Shown here in pieces: positions 1 through 10,447 of a stretch of 64,000 nt of DNA; position 1 is the stretch's first letter, and each line of letters starts with the position of its first letter. The notes under the pieces are model-generated. The model saw nothing but the letters and a program-made list of their open reading frames with translations. It did no database searches and was not told the origin of the DNA. Origin of the DNA: Agathobaculum sp. NTUH-O15-33 (GTDB taxonomy: Bacteria > Bacillota > Clostridia > Oscillospirales > Butyricicoccaceae); assembly GCF_033193315.1 (NCBI RefSeq), contig NZ_CP136187.1, positions 3,665,501 through 3,729,500 on the forward strand, in the 5' to 3' direction. Both the position numbers and the translations under genes were made by a program.

Positions 1-159
1 GGCCTGCAAATGGGCTACCTGACCGGCCCCGCGCCGGAAGCGCTCTACGCGCTTGAGCAAGCGATCCGTCCCGCCGTGCTCGGCGGCGCGGCGCAGGAGC
101 GCGACCAAAAGCGCGCCGCGCTGATGCGTGAAACGGCGCAGAGCATTACCATTGTTTAA
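1..159 (+). CDS. mcsB: McsB protein arginine kinase, C-terminal end (partial)
   Basis: Only the last 52 codons lie in the window. The reading frame open from base 1 ends at TAA 157-159. The tail reads AIRPAVLGG, then ERDQKRAALMRE. This resembles the end of McsB, where a QPA-x-LQ segment is followed by an ERD-x-x-RA-x-x-IR helix. McsB phosphorylates arginines of proteins destined for ClpCP degradation and works with McsA and CtsR. The identification leans on the position directly upstream of clpC, 36 bases away, which is the usual ctsR-mcsA-mcsB-clpC order of Firmicutes. The fragment is too short to show the kinase active site. Confidence 0.7.
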   Translation, partial: GLQMGYLTGPAPEALYALEQAIRPAVLGGAAQERDQKRAALMRETAQSITIV

Positions 160-195
160 AATAAATTTTACCCCCATGAAAAGGAGTTGATTTTC

Positions 196-2662
<2,467 letters not shown>

Positions 2663-2671
2663 AACCGATAC

Positions 2672-2708
2672 AAAAAGACGCACCGCCAGCAAGGCGGTGC
2701 GTCTTTTT
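2672..2708. terminator. Bidirectional intrinsic terminator between clpC and the minor pilin operon
   Basis: A perfect 16-bp inverted repeat (AAAAAGACGCACCGCC and its complement) has a 5-base loop AGCAA. It ends in T5 on the plus strand and, because the stem starts with A5, in T5 on the minus strand too. It separates convergent genes: clpC on plus and the pilin operon on minus. Confidence 0.92.
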
Positions 2709-2724
2709 CTGCGTGTATTTGTGC

Positions 2725-3213
2725 TTATGCATTGATCGGCGCAATGGAGAACTTGGCTTCTTTCTGTTTCACTGCCGAAGCGTCATTGATCGTGAGCGTC
2801 ACGTCAAAAGCCTTACCCTTCCATTCGATATCGACCACTGCTGTCAGTCCGCTCGTATAGGTACGGGAGCCGACGAGAGCGTGTGAACCGATCATCAGAT
2901 GGCCCTCATCATCATCTATGCCGTTTGTAATCGAAACGCCTTTGCCATAGGTCTGGCTGGTAAACGGCGGATTGGACGCATCCGTTTCCGGCAGATCGGT
3001 CGCATAGCGCAGCTCGTCCGCGATCGCCTCCGTCAAGGTGGATGCAAGCACGGCGGCTTCGGAAAAGGTGGTTGATTGGCGGTACACACGGGTAGCCGCG
3101 CTGGTGCCCGCGCCAATGGCCGTGCCGAGCAAGGCCAACACCGCCATCGCGGCAAGCAGCTCGGTAAGCGTCATACCCGCCCGCGAGCGGAGCTTGCGTT
3201 TGAGGGTTTTCAT
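2725..3213 (-). CDS. Type IV minor prepilin (pseudopilin-like)
   Basis: A 163-residue protein with a class III signal: a short basic leader (MKTLKRKLRSRAG) followed by MTLTELLAAMAVLALLG. Cleavage by prepilin peptidase after the glycine would give a mature N-methylated end with Glu at position 5, the hallmark of type IV pilins. The hydrophobic helix is followed by a small, mostly beta C-terminal domain without recognised motifs. The start at 3213 was chosen over an upstream in-frame start (3270) because it gives the normal short leader and forms an ATGA overlap with the preceding pilin gene, implying translational coupling. It is the last gene of the minus-strand pilin operon. The exact role (PilE/PilV/GspH/GspJ-like) cannot be assigned. 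Confidence 0.85.
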   Translation of the reverse strand: MKTLKRKLRSRAGMTLTELLAAMAVLALLGTAIGAGTSAATRVYRQSTTFSEAAVLASTLTEAIADELRYATDLPETDASNPPFTSQTYGKGVSITNGIDDDEGHLMIGSHALVGSRTYTSGLTAVVDIEWKGKAFDVTLTINDASAVKQKEAKFSIAPINA

Positions 3214-3509
3214 GGTGTGACGCCCCCTCCCGCGCTGCGGTAGGCGCGCAGCTTTTCCTGCTCCGTCCAATAGATTTTTACGCCGGTATCCGTACCAACC
3301 GTGACCGTTCCGTGCGTTGCGCCATCATTCTTTTCCACGGTTTCCAGCGCCGCATAATAGGTTTGATCGATCTCCGCGGCCTTGCTATTGAGCTTGGACG
3401 CGGACATGATCATCGCCGCGAACGCCGCAGAAGCCAGCGAAACAACAAGGATTGCTGCAATGGTCTCGACCAGCGTTTCGCCCTTTTGACTTTTTAATTT
3501 ACGAAACAA
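3210..3509 (-). CDS. Small type IV minor prepilin
   Basis: A 99-residue protein. The leader MFRKLKSQKG is followed by ETLVETIAAILVVSLASAAF, a prepilin-peptidase site with Glu at mature position 5 and a hydrophobic assembly helix. The soluble part is only about 60 residues, small for a pilin head, and resembles GspI/PilV-type minor pilins in size. It overlaps the next gene by 4 bases and the previous gene by 11 bases, so the cluster is tightly coupled. It most likely belongs to the initiating tip complex with its neighbours. Confidence 0.8.
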   Translation of the reverse strand: MFRKLKSQKGETLVETIAAILVVSLASAAFAAMIMSASKLNSKAAEIDQTYYAALETVEKNDGATHGTVTVGTDTGVKIYWTEQEKLRAYRSAGGGVTP

Positions 3510-4257
3510 TCGGCGCGCCCCCCTTCGTGACGGTGCCGGTTTGCCAAGTTACATCTGTTTTCCAATACTCTATTTGCGTCGAGTGGTGATGGGTTATCGT
3601 TTGCGTCTGCCCGTCCACAGTTTTTGTAGATTGCGTAGTCCATCGTACGGTACGCTCACCGCTATCGGGATTTACCTTTGCTGGAACCGTTAGCGTCATA
3701 GGGCTATGATATTTCTCATCTTTTTCGGTATCAAGTTGTATTGTCAGCACATAATTCTTATCTATTTCCCAAGATACTGTTACTTTTTTCAGGTCTTCTC
3801 CGGCATCCACGGTAAGCGTATGTGTTTCGATCGTATCAGATGTGGGCCAGCCCGCTTGTTTATCAAACCAACATGCCGCGTCTGTGTGGATATTCTCCAT
3901 CAACGTAGTTAAGGGTTCGGTCTTTTCCGTAAAATCGTTTTTTTGCTTTGGCCCCTCGTTTCTGTCATAGCTAGCGGGTTTCACACCTTCTGGATTGCTG
4001 CTATAATCAGACCCCTTCCACCGCTCATGCTGTGCTGAAAAATGCTTTCCTTGTATTTCATCCCTTAGCAACTCCGCCGCCGAACGCACGGCAAAATACG
4101 CCTGCTGCTGGTTTTGGATACGGGTCACACGCCCCACGTTAGCGGTGGCGGCGGTCAAAACGACCGCCCCCACCGTTAAGCACAGCAGGAAAAAAATCAG
4201 CGCAATGACGATCGAAGCGCCGGACTGGCTATTCAGTTTTCGGCGAATGATCGACAT
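3499..4257 (-). CDS. PilX/GspK-like minor pilin lacking Glu5
   Basis: A 252-residue protein. The leader MSIIRRKLNSQSG precedes ASIVIALIFFLLCLTVGAVVL, a type III signal whose mature position 5 is Ile, not Glu. In type II and type IV systems the tip subunit GspK/PilX typically lacks Glu5, because no subunit lies above it. The head of about 200 residues is rich in Thr, Lys and Trp and predicted mostly beta. It lies directly downstream of the giant GLUG prepilin (16-base gap). The role as tip-initiation subunit is inferred from the missing Glu5 and the operon. Confidence 0.75.
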   Translation of the reverse strand: MSIIRRKLNSQSGASIVIALIFFLLCLTVGAVVLTAATANVGRVTRIQNQQQAYFAVRSAAELLRDEIQGKHFSAQHERWKGSDYSSNPEGVKPASYDRNEGPKQKNDFTEKTEPLTTLMENIHTDAACWFDKQAGWPTSDTIETHTLTVDAGEDLKKVTVSWEIDKNYVLTIQLDTEKDEKYHSPMTLTVPAKVNPDSGERTVRWTTQSTKTVDGQTQTITHHHSTQIEYWKTDVTWQTGTVTKGGAPIVS

Positions 4258-4272
4258 GATACGACTCCTTAA

Positions 4273-7200
4273 TTAATTATTCGCTTCATATTTTGGCGGA
4301 TCACTATTTGTAAGTGCAAAGTCCCAACCCGCTGGCGGGTTTCCTTTACCGTCTGGTTTTTTGTCGTAAAAATAAGTCTTCTGACCCGCAACATGCAAAT
4401 TATTTGCCGTATAGAACTTATAGCCAGAAAGTGTAATATCATTTGCTGCTGTTACTTCAGGCAAGTGTTTCGCTTCCGTATCGCCTCCAAGCTGACTGTT
4501 CCAAAAATACCAACGTCCATTTCCACTCATGCCCGGGCCTGTACAGGTAAAATACGCAACATATACGGCTTTATTAACTGTAAAAGTAGTAACCGCCTTG
4601 TCAGACCATTCACCGTCTTTATTAATACCCCAAATTTCAAAAGAAGTTTCCTGACGGCTTTCATTCACACCTTTACGCACGCAAACACCAATCACAACAT
4701 CCCCAAACGTTTTTTCGGGCTCCTCCCCCTTCTCCGGCCAATCGCCGTAGTGCACATATTCTCCATTTGCGTTTTCCACAAACGCGGGGAATGGATAGGG
4801 AGGGGTACTCGAATACGGGAATGTGTGGGCTTCATCAGCCCTACCTCCAAAGTCGTTAAAGTCGGCTAACTCGTCATAGGATAGTCCTTCAGCCACTTCA
4901 CCATATGGCTGCGTCGGCTGGATGGTATTTTTTAAATAGTAGCAATCGTCAACGCCTTCACCTTGTGCTACACCGATGACCGACTGTGCCTTATCCACTG
5001 TACATGCGGAATAGCAATTTATTATCTTCGCACTAGCCGAATTAGCACTGGCTATACCAAACACCGCACCATTTGCCGACAGTGTCCCCGTGGCATAACT
5101 GGACTCGATCTTTCCTGACTGCGCTAGTGCTCCAACTATGCCGCTTGCTTGATTTCCGCGCACTTGTTTACAAGCGGCTGAACTATTAATAATAGTACCG
5201 ACATTATAGCCGACCAAGCCGCCTGCCGTGCCATTTGCTGTAACTGTCAGGCCTGCAACAGCGCAGTTACGTATGGTACCGCCATTATATCCAGCCAATG
5301 CGCCGACATTTGCGCCGCCCGTAATACTCTTATCCGCATCTCGGAACACGATATTTACCAAAGTGCTGCCTTTGGCATAGCCGAACAGACCCACATACTG
5401 CATTTCACCACCATCTATTCCGGTGCCGGTAATCTGATGAAATTGACCATCGTAACTTCCTGTAAAAGCAGCATCTTCTTTAGTGCCAATGGGATACAGC
5501 GCCAGTGCAGCAGCATATTCCATATCGTACTTGGTGAAATCAATATCCAGTTCCTGCGTAAGCGATAGCCCAAGCAGATTTTCCTTTTTCCCAAGCTCGC
5601 CGAGCGCTGCAAGCTGCCGTGCCGACCGAATGCTTGCCGCGCCATCTAGCGTAGGCGCTTCGTCTTCCGTTTGGTATACGACCGCTTTCGCAACATAAGG
5701 ATTGAAATACAGCTTTGTCTTGACGTCGTTTACGGAAAGCTGGCGGTAAAAACTGCTGCTATGAAGCGCAGGTCCGATCAAGTCTTCATACTTGATCGGA
5801 CAGACTGTTATATCAGTCATGTCCAGCATTTTCGTCAGCGCTTCGTCCTTAACGACCGTTATCGAGTTGGTTCCGCCAAATCTAAGATTTGCCGCTTGCG
5901 CATAGCCCACATAGGCATAGCCGTCCCGCACGACAACTCCAGCGTTATTCTTCAACGGATGTCCGCTTACAAAAGCCGTCCCGTCAGCCCCAAAGCCGTG
6001 CATGCCGATTGTTTCGCCGTTTTCGTAAACTTCATAATAAACAAGCGCGCCGCGCTTTGCCGGCAGCGGCCAATCGCCGTAATGGTCGAACGCGGCAAGA
6101 TGCGGGAATGGATATTCCTCATGGTTGCCATAAAGCTCTTTGTCTACCTTGCTTTGCAGCGCTCCCAGATCTTCAAACGGCTTCATATTATACTCGTTCG
6201 TATTGTCTTTATCGCTCCCGCTCCAAAGGTCTTTGGTGCCGAAACCTGCCCAGTTTTTCAGGCGTTCATAGCTCACCGGCTGCGGTTGTCCTACCTCTAC
6301 CTTTTCAGGGTAAAGCGGCCCATTTACTACGTCCGCGACATAATAACAACCATCAAACGTTGTATTTGTCATCGTTTTGCTCGTTGCCGCAAAACCATAA
6401 AGTCTTTTTAAATAATCAGGATTCTCTGAATTCAAAGTAACCGCCGCATAACAGTTTCTTGCAATACTACCTGTGAAACCCCAACAAAATCCTGCCGGAG
6501 ATACATTGCTCGAAAATTCAATTTGACTAACTGCATAGCAATTCTGTACTACTGAATTCTGCATCTCACCAACAAAACCGCCCACATTAGTTCCTGCTAG
6601 CTTCAATGTATCTGCATAGGATTCATTAATTGTTGAACCGCCAACTTCCCCAGACACCTGTCCAATCAAACCGCCTACTACACCCCAGCTATCAGTGTCG
6701 CATGTTACCGCAGGTAATGCAGCAAAACACCGATTTAACACCACCTTATCTGCGTGACCAATTAACCCCCCAACATAAGGTGCTGTTAATTTAATAGGCG
6801 CATTCGCTCCGTATGTGCGCTTTTTACTTATCCATTTTTCCAAACCGCTTTCATCTATATAAGCACGGCAGTTTTCAAAACTTACGTTTTCCGCATATCC
6901 GACCAATACCCCAACGCTATAATAAAATTTTTGTACATTATTTGCTTCCGCAAAGGGATTGACCAATGAAATATTTTTTAACTGTATAGGAGCCTTTTTC
7001 CCGATAAGCCCTGCAAACAATCCAGTAGACTTTCCAATCTTTCCTCCAGATCCATAATCTTCATCGTCGTTCTCATTAATCCACAAGTTGTGTATACCCG
7101 CTTCGCTGCCGGTAAAACTCTGGATCGTCGGGTTTGTGATTGAAATAAACGCATTTTCAGCAAACGTTATCTGTGGAGTAGTTCCCCCGGCGCTGATATC

Positions 7201-8388
7201 GCCCAATTTATATTCCGTTACCTGCGCATGTTTATCAATATAAGGCTGCCAGTCTATCTTCGCTGTTTGCTCCACCTTCTCGACACGATACTTTGAATCT
7301 GCCGCAGTGGAAACGCCGGATATGCGCTCCTCTAAATTTTGCAGATGACGGCCGCAGGCGACCTGCACGGTTCCCGGGTCATCATCTTTTTCTGTTACTC
7401 TTGCCTTAAACAGGCTGTTTTCCACCTGACTTTCCCACTTCACCGGTACAGACTGATGGTTTGCGCTATCCGTAAAATCGATCGTCACCTTAACGGTAAT
7501 ATCGGAACCCGGATCGATCGCAAATCCGGTACTATCCTGCATCAGCGTGGCAAAATGCTTGCTGTCCAGGCTATCCAGAATAAGCGTGCCCTCTGTGTAA
7601 TCTCCATTCAAAAACTCAATTGGCGCGCTGTCAGTGCCCGGCTTCGTAATTTTCTTGTAGTTTTCTTTTTTATCCGCCTGCTGCACTTCAACCGTGTACT
7701 TAAGGTTCTCTAGAACCTCGGTCCGATAGTTGGGATTCTTCTTTTCCGCTTCCGCAATGACATCTTTAAAGCTGATCGTCAGCTTAAGCTCTTCCCCATT
7801 TTGGAGGGCGATTTTAGGCTCCGCGATCACGTCAATGCTCGGAATCCCCGCCGCGTCGCCGCCGTAATATCCGATTAAGTTCTCCCGACGCTCCGTCTTG
7901 CCCGCGTCGTCATTACGGGGCATATCTGCCGGATCGTAGGTGAATGGCGCTTCCGCATAAAACACCGCGTACACACTGGCGCTATCCGGGTTATATTCAA
8001 TCACGACCATTTGCTGGCCGTCCAAAATCGTGGAATCGATCGCGCCGGTAGGCATCATCGCTGCAAACTGCTTATCTTCCGCGCCCGCCTTGCTCTGGGT
8101 ATAGTAAATATTATCCATCCCATCGGGCGTATCTACCTTTTCCGCGCCGCCGTCCGGACTCACCGCATTTAACCCATCCGCCCCCCTCAGCGCGGTCAGC
8201 TGGTTCTGGGCGGCGATAAAAATTTGGCGGGCGGTGTCGTTTAGCTCCAGCAGCTTTAGATCGCGCTGAATCTTTACGGCCGAGGGGATCGCAATAGCCG
8301 CCAAAATTCCTAGAATTGCCACCACGGCCAGCAGCTCGGCTAAGCTAAACCCCCCTGTTTTACTCTTTTTCGACCAAAAGCGCAGCAT
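4273..8388 (-). CDS. Giant type IV prepilin with GLUG-repeat ectodomain
   Basis: A 1371-residue protein with a true prepilin N-terminus: basic leader ending in GG at residues 12-13, then FSLAELLAVVAILGILAAIAIP with Glu at mature position 5. The remainder is an unusually large ectodomain. About eight GLUG-type motifs are visible in two clusters, e.g. VGGLIGHADKVVLNRC, VGGFVGEMQNSVVQNC, VGALAGYNGGTIRNC and AGGLVGYNVGTIINSS. These are beta-helix-like repeats known from IgA peptidases and bacterial adhesins. Ordinary pilins have 120-250 residues, so this is probably a tip-displayed adhesin built into the fibre. It is first in the minor pilin operon, divergent from pilB. Base composition is lower in GC than the pilB-pilT side, consistent with a rapidly evolving or acquired surface gene. 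Confidence 0.85.
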   Translation of the reverse strand: MLRFWSKKSKTGGFSLAELLAVVAILGILAAIAIPSAVKIQRDLKLLELNDTARQIFIAAQNQLTALRGADGLNAVSPDGGAEKVDTPDGMDNIYYTQSKAGAEDKQFAAMMPTGAIDSTILDGQQMVVIEYNPDSASVYAVFYAEAPFTYDPADMPRNDDAGKTERRENLIGYYGGDAAGIPSIDVIAEPKIALQNGEELKLTISFKDVIAEAEKKNPNYRTEVLENLKYTVEVQQADKKENYKKITKPGTDSAPIEFLNGDYTEGTLILDSLDSKHFATLMQDSTGFAIDPGSDITVKVTIDFTDSANHQSVPVKWESQVENSLFKARVTEKDDDPGTVQVACGRHLQNLEERISGVSTAADSKYRVEKVEQTAKIDWQPYIDKHAQVTEYKLGDISAGGTTPQITFAENAFISITNPTIQSFTGSEAGIHNLWINENDDEDYGSGGKIGKSTGLFAGLIGKKAPIQLKNISLVNPFAEANNVQKFYYSVGVLVGYAENVSFENCRAYIDESGLEKWISKKRTYGANAPIKLTAPYVGGLIGHADKVVLNRCFAALPAVTCDTDSWGVVGGLIGQVSGEVGGSTINESYADTLKLAGTNVGGFVGEMQNSVVQNCYAVSQIEFSSNVSPAGFCWGFTGSIARNCYAAVTLNSENPDYLKRLYGFAATSKTMTNTTFDGCYYVADVVNGPLYPEKVEVGQPQPVSYERLKNWAGFGTKDLWSGSDKDNTNEYNMKPFEDLGALQSKVDKELYGNHEEYPFPHLAAFDHYGDWPLPAKRGALVYYEVYENGETIGMHGFGADGTAFVSGHPLKNNAGVVVRDGYAYVGYAQAANLRFGGTNSITVVKDEALTKMLDMTDITVCPIKYEDLIGPALHSSSFYRQLSVNDVKTKLYFNPYVAKAVVYQTEDEAPTLDGAASIRSARQLAALGELGKKENLLGLSLTQELDIDFTKYDMEYAAALALYPIGTKEDAAFTGSYDGQFHQITGTGIDGGEMQYVGLFGYAKGSTLVNIVFRDADKSITGGANVGALAGYNGGTIRNCAVAGLTVTANGTAGGLVGYNVGTIINSSAACKQVRGNQASGIVGALAQSGKIESSYATGTLSANGAVFGIASANSASAKIINCYSACTVDKAQSVIGVAQGEGVDDCYYLKNTIQPTQPYGEVAEGLSYDELADFNDFGGRADEAHTFPYSSTPPYPFPAFVENANGEYVHYGDWPEKGEEPEKTFGDVVIGVCVRKGVNESRQETSFEIWGINKDGEWSDKAVTTFTVNKAVYVAYFTCTGPGMSGNGRWYFWNSQLGGDTEAKHLPEVTAANDITLSGYKFYTANNLHVAGQKTYFYDKKPDGKGNPPAGWDFALTNSDPPKYEANN

Positions 8389-8434
8389 GCCGCAACCTCA
8401 CTCCAACTCAGCTTTTAGCGGATATCACTTTAAC

Positions 8435-8448
8435 GCGCATATATGCGC
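8435..8448. repeat. 14-bp palindrome in the giant pilin leader
   Basis: GCGCATATATGCGC is a perfect palindrome lying 47 bases upstream of the giant pilin start. It could be an operator or a small hairpin in the leader. No regulator in the window can be linked to it. Confidence 0.3.
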
Positions 8449-8474
8449 CTACCCCTTGGATCTCCACCCGCAAC

Positions 8475-8502
8475 ATTTTAGCATATTTTCTCCTCTATCA
8501 TA
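8475..8502 (-). promoter_or_regulatory. Candidate promoters of the minor pilin operon
   Basis: Reading the minus strand, two possible -10 boxes lie about 90-110 bases upstream of the giant pilin start: TATGAT (plus 8497-8502) and an extended TGCTAAAAT (plus 8475-8483). Neither has a convincing -35 box, so the site may need an activator. This AT-rich stretch is the only plausible promoter region for the operon. Confidence 0.35.
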
Positions 8503-8567
8503 CCATATATTTTGCCAAAACAACAGCGTTTGGGGTAAAAAGCATACACAATTATGGTCTCATTTAC

Positions 8568-8596
8568 TTGCAACCGCATGGGGGTTATGGTAAAAT
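8568..8596 (+). promoter_or_regulatory. Sigma-A-type promoter of the pilB operon
   Basis: TTGCAA (8568-8573), a 17-base spacer, and TAAAAT (8591-8596). Spacing is ideal and both boxes are close to consensus. Transcription would start near 8603 and leave an untranslated leader of about 146 bases before pilB. Confidence 0.6.
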
Positions 8597-8602
8597 GGAT
8601 AT

Positions 8603-8748
8603 TACAAATAAGTAGAGAAAAGACAGACCTAAGCAGACCGGTAACCTGTAAGGGTGCGGTTGCATCGCGCACGCACCTGCTTTTTACGCGTCTTTTAGTT
8701 CAATTTTACCGGTAAAAGCGGCGGCCGTAATGAGGGGGGATACGGTTT
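8603..8748 (+). promoter_or_regulatory. Structured 5' leader of pilB, possible cis-regulatory RNA
   Basis: The leader has several complementary segments: AAAAGAC (8618-8624) with GTCTTTT (8690-8696); GGTGCG (8653-8658) with CGCACC (8672-8677), followed by T5 (8681-8685) like a weak terminator; and ACCGGTAA (8637-8644) with TTACCGGT (8706-8713). The last pair conflicts with or crosses the first, suggesting alternative folds. TTTTACCGGTAAAA (8704-8717) is itself a palindrome. A ribosome binding site GAGGGGGG lies at 8732-8739. I could not match this to a known riboswitch class. Confidence 0.35.
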
Positions 8749-10443
8749 ATGGCCTACATGCGCCTTGGCGACCTTTTGGTCTCTAACGGCCTGATCACGA
8801 ACGAACAGCTTACCGAAGCGCTTGGCCTGCAAAAGCAAACCGGTGAACGCCTTGGCACCGTCCTTACCAAATACGGATTTATCGGCGAACGCCAACTGAT
8901 TGAAGCGCTTGAGATGCAGCTTGGCGTTGAGTTTATCGACCTGTCGGCCCACCCGCCCGGCCCCGAAATGGCCACGGTGCTGCCCAAGAATATCGCAAAG
9001 AAATATCAGGTCGTCCCCGTGCGGATGAACAAGGATGAGCTTTATCTCGCCATGGCCGACCCGCTGAACTTTGTGGCGCTGAAAGAAGTGCGCACCGCCA
9101 CGCGCCGCCGCGTGATCCCCATGATCGCAACGGGCGACGGCGTTGACCGCGCCATCATGACCCTGTACGGAAACGAAGGCGCGGCCCGCGCCATCGAGGA
9201 AATGAAGCGCGAAAGCCACCGCCAGACCGAGGACGACGCCTCCTTTACCGCCTCCGCCATTGGCGGCGAGGAAGCGCCCGCCGCGCCGACCGTCCGTCTG
9301 GTCAACTCCATCATCGAACGCGCCGCGACCGAGCGCGCGAGCGATATCCATTTAGAGCCGCGCGAATCGGAAATGCAGGTGCGCATGCGTATCGACGGCC
9401 TTCTGCGCAACATCCTCACCGTGCCGAAGAATTTGCAAAGCTCGGTCATTTCGCGCCTTAAGGTCATGGGCGGCATGGATATTGCCGAACGCAAGATACC
9501 GCAGGACGGCCGCGCCGCCGTGCGTATTAAATCCGCCGATATCGACCTGCGTATTTCCACCCTGCCCACGATCTACGGCGAAAAAATCGTAATCCGTCTG
9601 CTGGATAAGGCGCACGGCCTGCTGGATAAGGCCGGAATCGGTCTGGAAGGTGAAAACCTTGTCAAATACGACCGCCTGCTTGCCAACCCGAGCGGCGTTG
9701 TGCTGATCGTCGGCCCAACCGGTTCGGGCAAATCCTCCACCATGTACACCATGATACGCCAGCTCAATACCGAGCAGGTCAACCTTGTCACGCTGGAAGA
9801 CCCGGTAGAGTATAATCTGGACGGCGTCAATCAGGTGCAGATCAACGAAAAAACCGGCATGACCTTTGCTAACGGCCTGCGCGCCATACTCCGGCAGGAC
9901 CCGGATATTATCGCCGTGGGCGAAATCCGCGACGGCGAGACCGCCGAAATCGCCATGCGTTCGGCCATCACCGGCCATTTGGTGCTATCCACCATCCACA
10001 CGAACGACGCGGTTTCCACCATCGACCGTTTGCTCGATATCGGCGTGGAGCCGTACCTGATCGCGGACGCGGTGCGCGGCGTTATTTCGCAGCGTCTGGT
10101 GCGCCGCGTGTGCCCGAACTGCCGCAAAACCTATACCCCGCCTATTGAGGAATTGGAATTTCTCGGCCTGCAAAACCGGAGGGACGTAACCTTTTATAAG
10201 GGCGAAGGCTGCCCCATGTGCTTCCATACCGGTTACCGGGGCCGTATTGCCGTGTTCGAGATACTGACCGTCAACCGGGCGCTGCGCGATAAGATCATCT
10301 CCGGCGCGCCGCGCGATGAACTGCTCGATACCATCCGTCAGGGCGATTTCACCTCGCTGCGGGAGGGCTGCCGCGATTTGATCTTAAGCGGCGTGACCAC
10401 CGTGGAAGAGGCCTACCGTACCCTGCACGCAAGTGAGGATTAA
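8749..10443 (+). CDS. pilB: PilB, type IV pilus extension ATPase
   Basis: A 564-residue GspE/PilB family motor that powers pilin polymerisation at the cytoplasmic face of the inner platform. Visible parts: an N-terminal GspE-N (MshEN-like) domain over roughly residues 1-160, Walker A GPTGSGKSS near residue 321, an Asp box, Walker B DPDIIAVGEIRD near 383, a His box (SAITGHLVLSTIHTNDA), and a tetracysteine zinc knuckle (CPNC near 454, CPMC near 488) found in PilB but not PilT. Length is normal. It is the first gene of the plus-strand pilus operon, 4 bases before pilT. The ribosome site GAGGGGGG supports the ATG at 8749. Confidence 0.96.
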   Translation: MAYMRLGDLLVSNGLITNEQLTEALGLQKQTGERLGTVLTKYGFIGERQLIEALEMQLGVEFIDLSAHPPGPEMATVLPKNIAKKYQVVPVRMNKDELYLAMADPLNFVALKEVRTATRRRVIPMIATGDGVDRAIMTLYGNEGAARAIEEMKRESHRQTEDDASFTASAIGGEEAPAAPTVRLVNSIIERAATERASDIHLEPRESEMQVRMRIDGLLRNILTVPKNLQSSVISRLKVMGGMDIAERKIPQDGRAAVRIKSADIDLRISTLPTIYGEKIVIRLLDKAHGLLDKAGIGLEGENLVKYDRLLANPSGVVLIVGPTGSGKSSTMYTMIRQLNTEQVNLVTLEDPVEYNLDGVNQVQINEKTGMTFANGLRAILRQDPDIIAVGEIRDGETAEIAMRSAITGHLVLSTIHTNDAVSTIDRLLDIGVEPYLIADAVRGVISQRLVRRVCPNCRKTYTPPIEELEFLGLQNRRDVTFYKGEGCPMCFHTGYRGRIAVFEILTVNRALRDKIISGAPRDELLDTIRQGDFTSLREGCRDLILSGVTTVEEAYRTLHASED

Positions 10444-10447
10444 CGCC

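Noticed and set aside
8603..8748. c-di-GMP riboswitch upstream of pilB
   Set aside because: The structured leader made me look for the GEMM class I consensus and the class II pseudoknot. The conserved GCACAGGGCAAACC-like core and the tetraloop receptor are not present, so I list it only as an unassigned leader.
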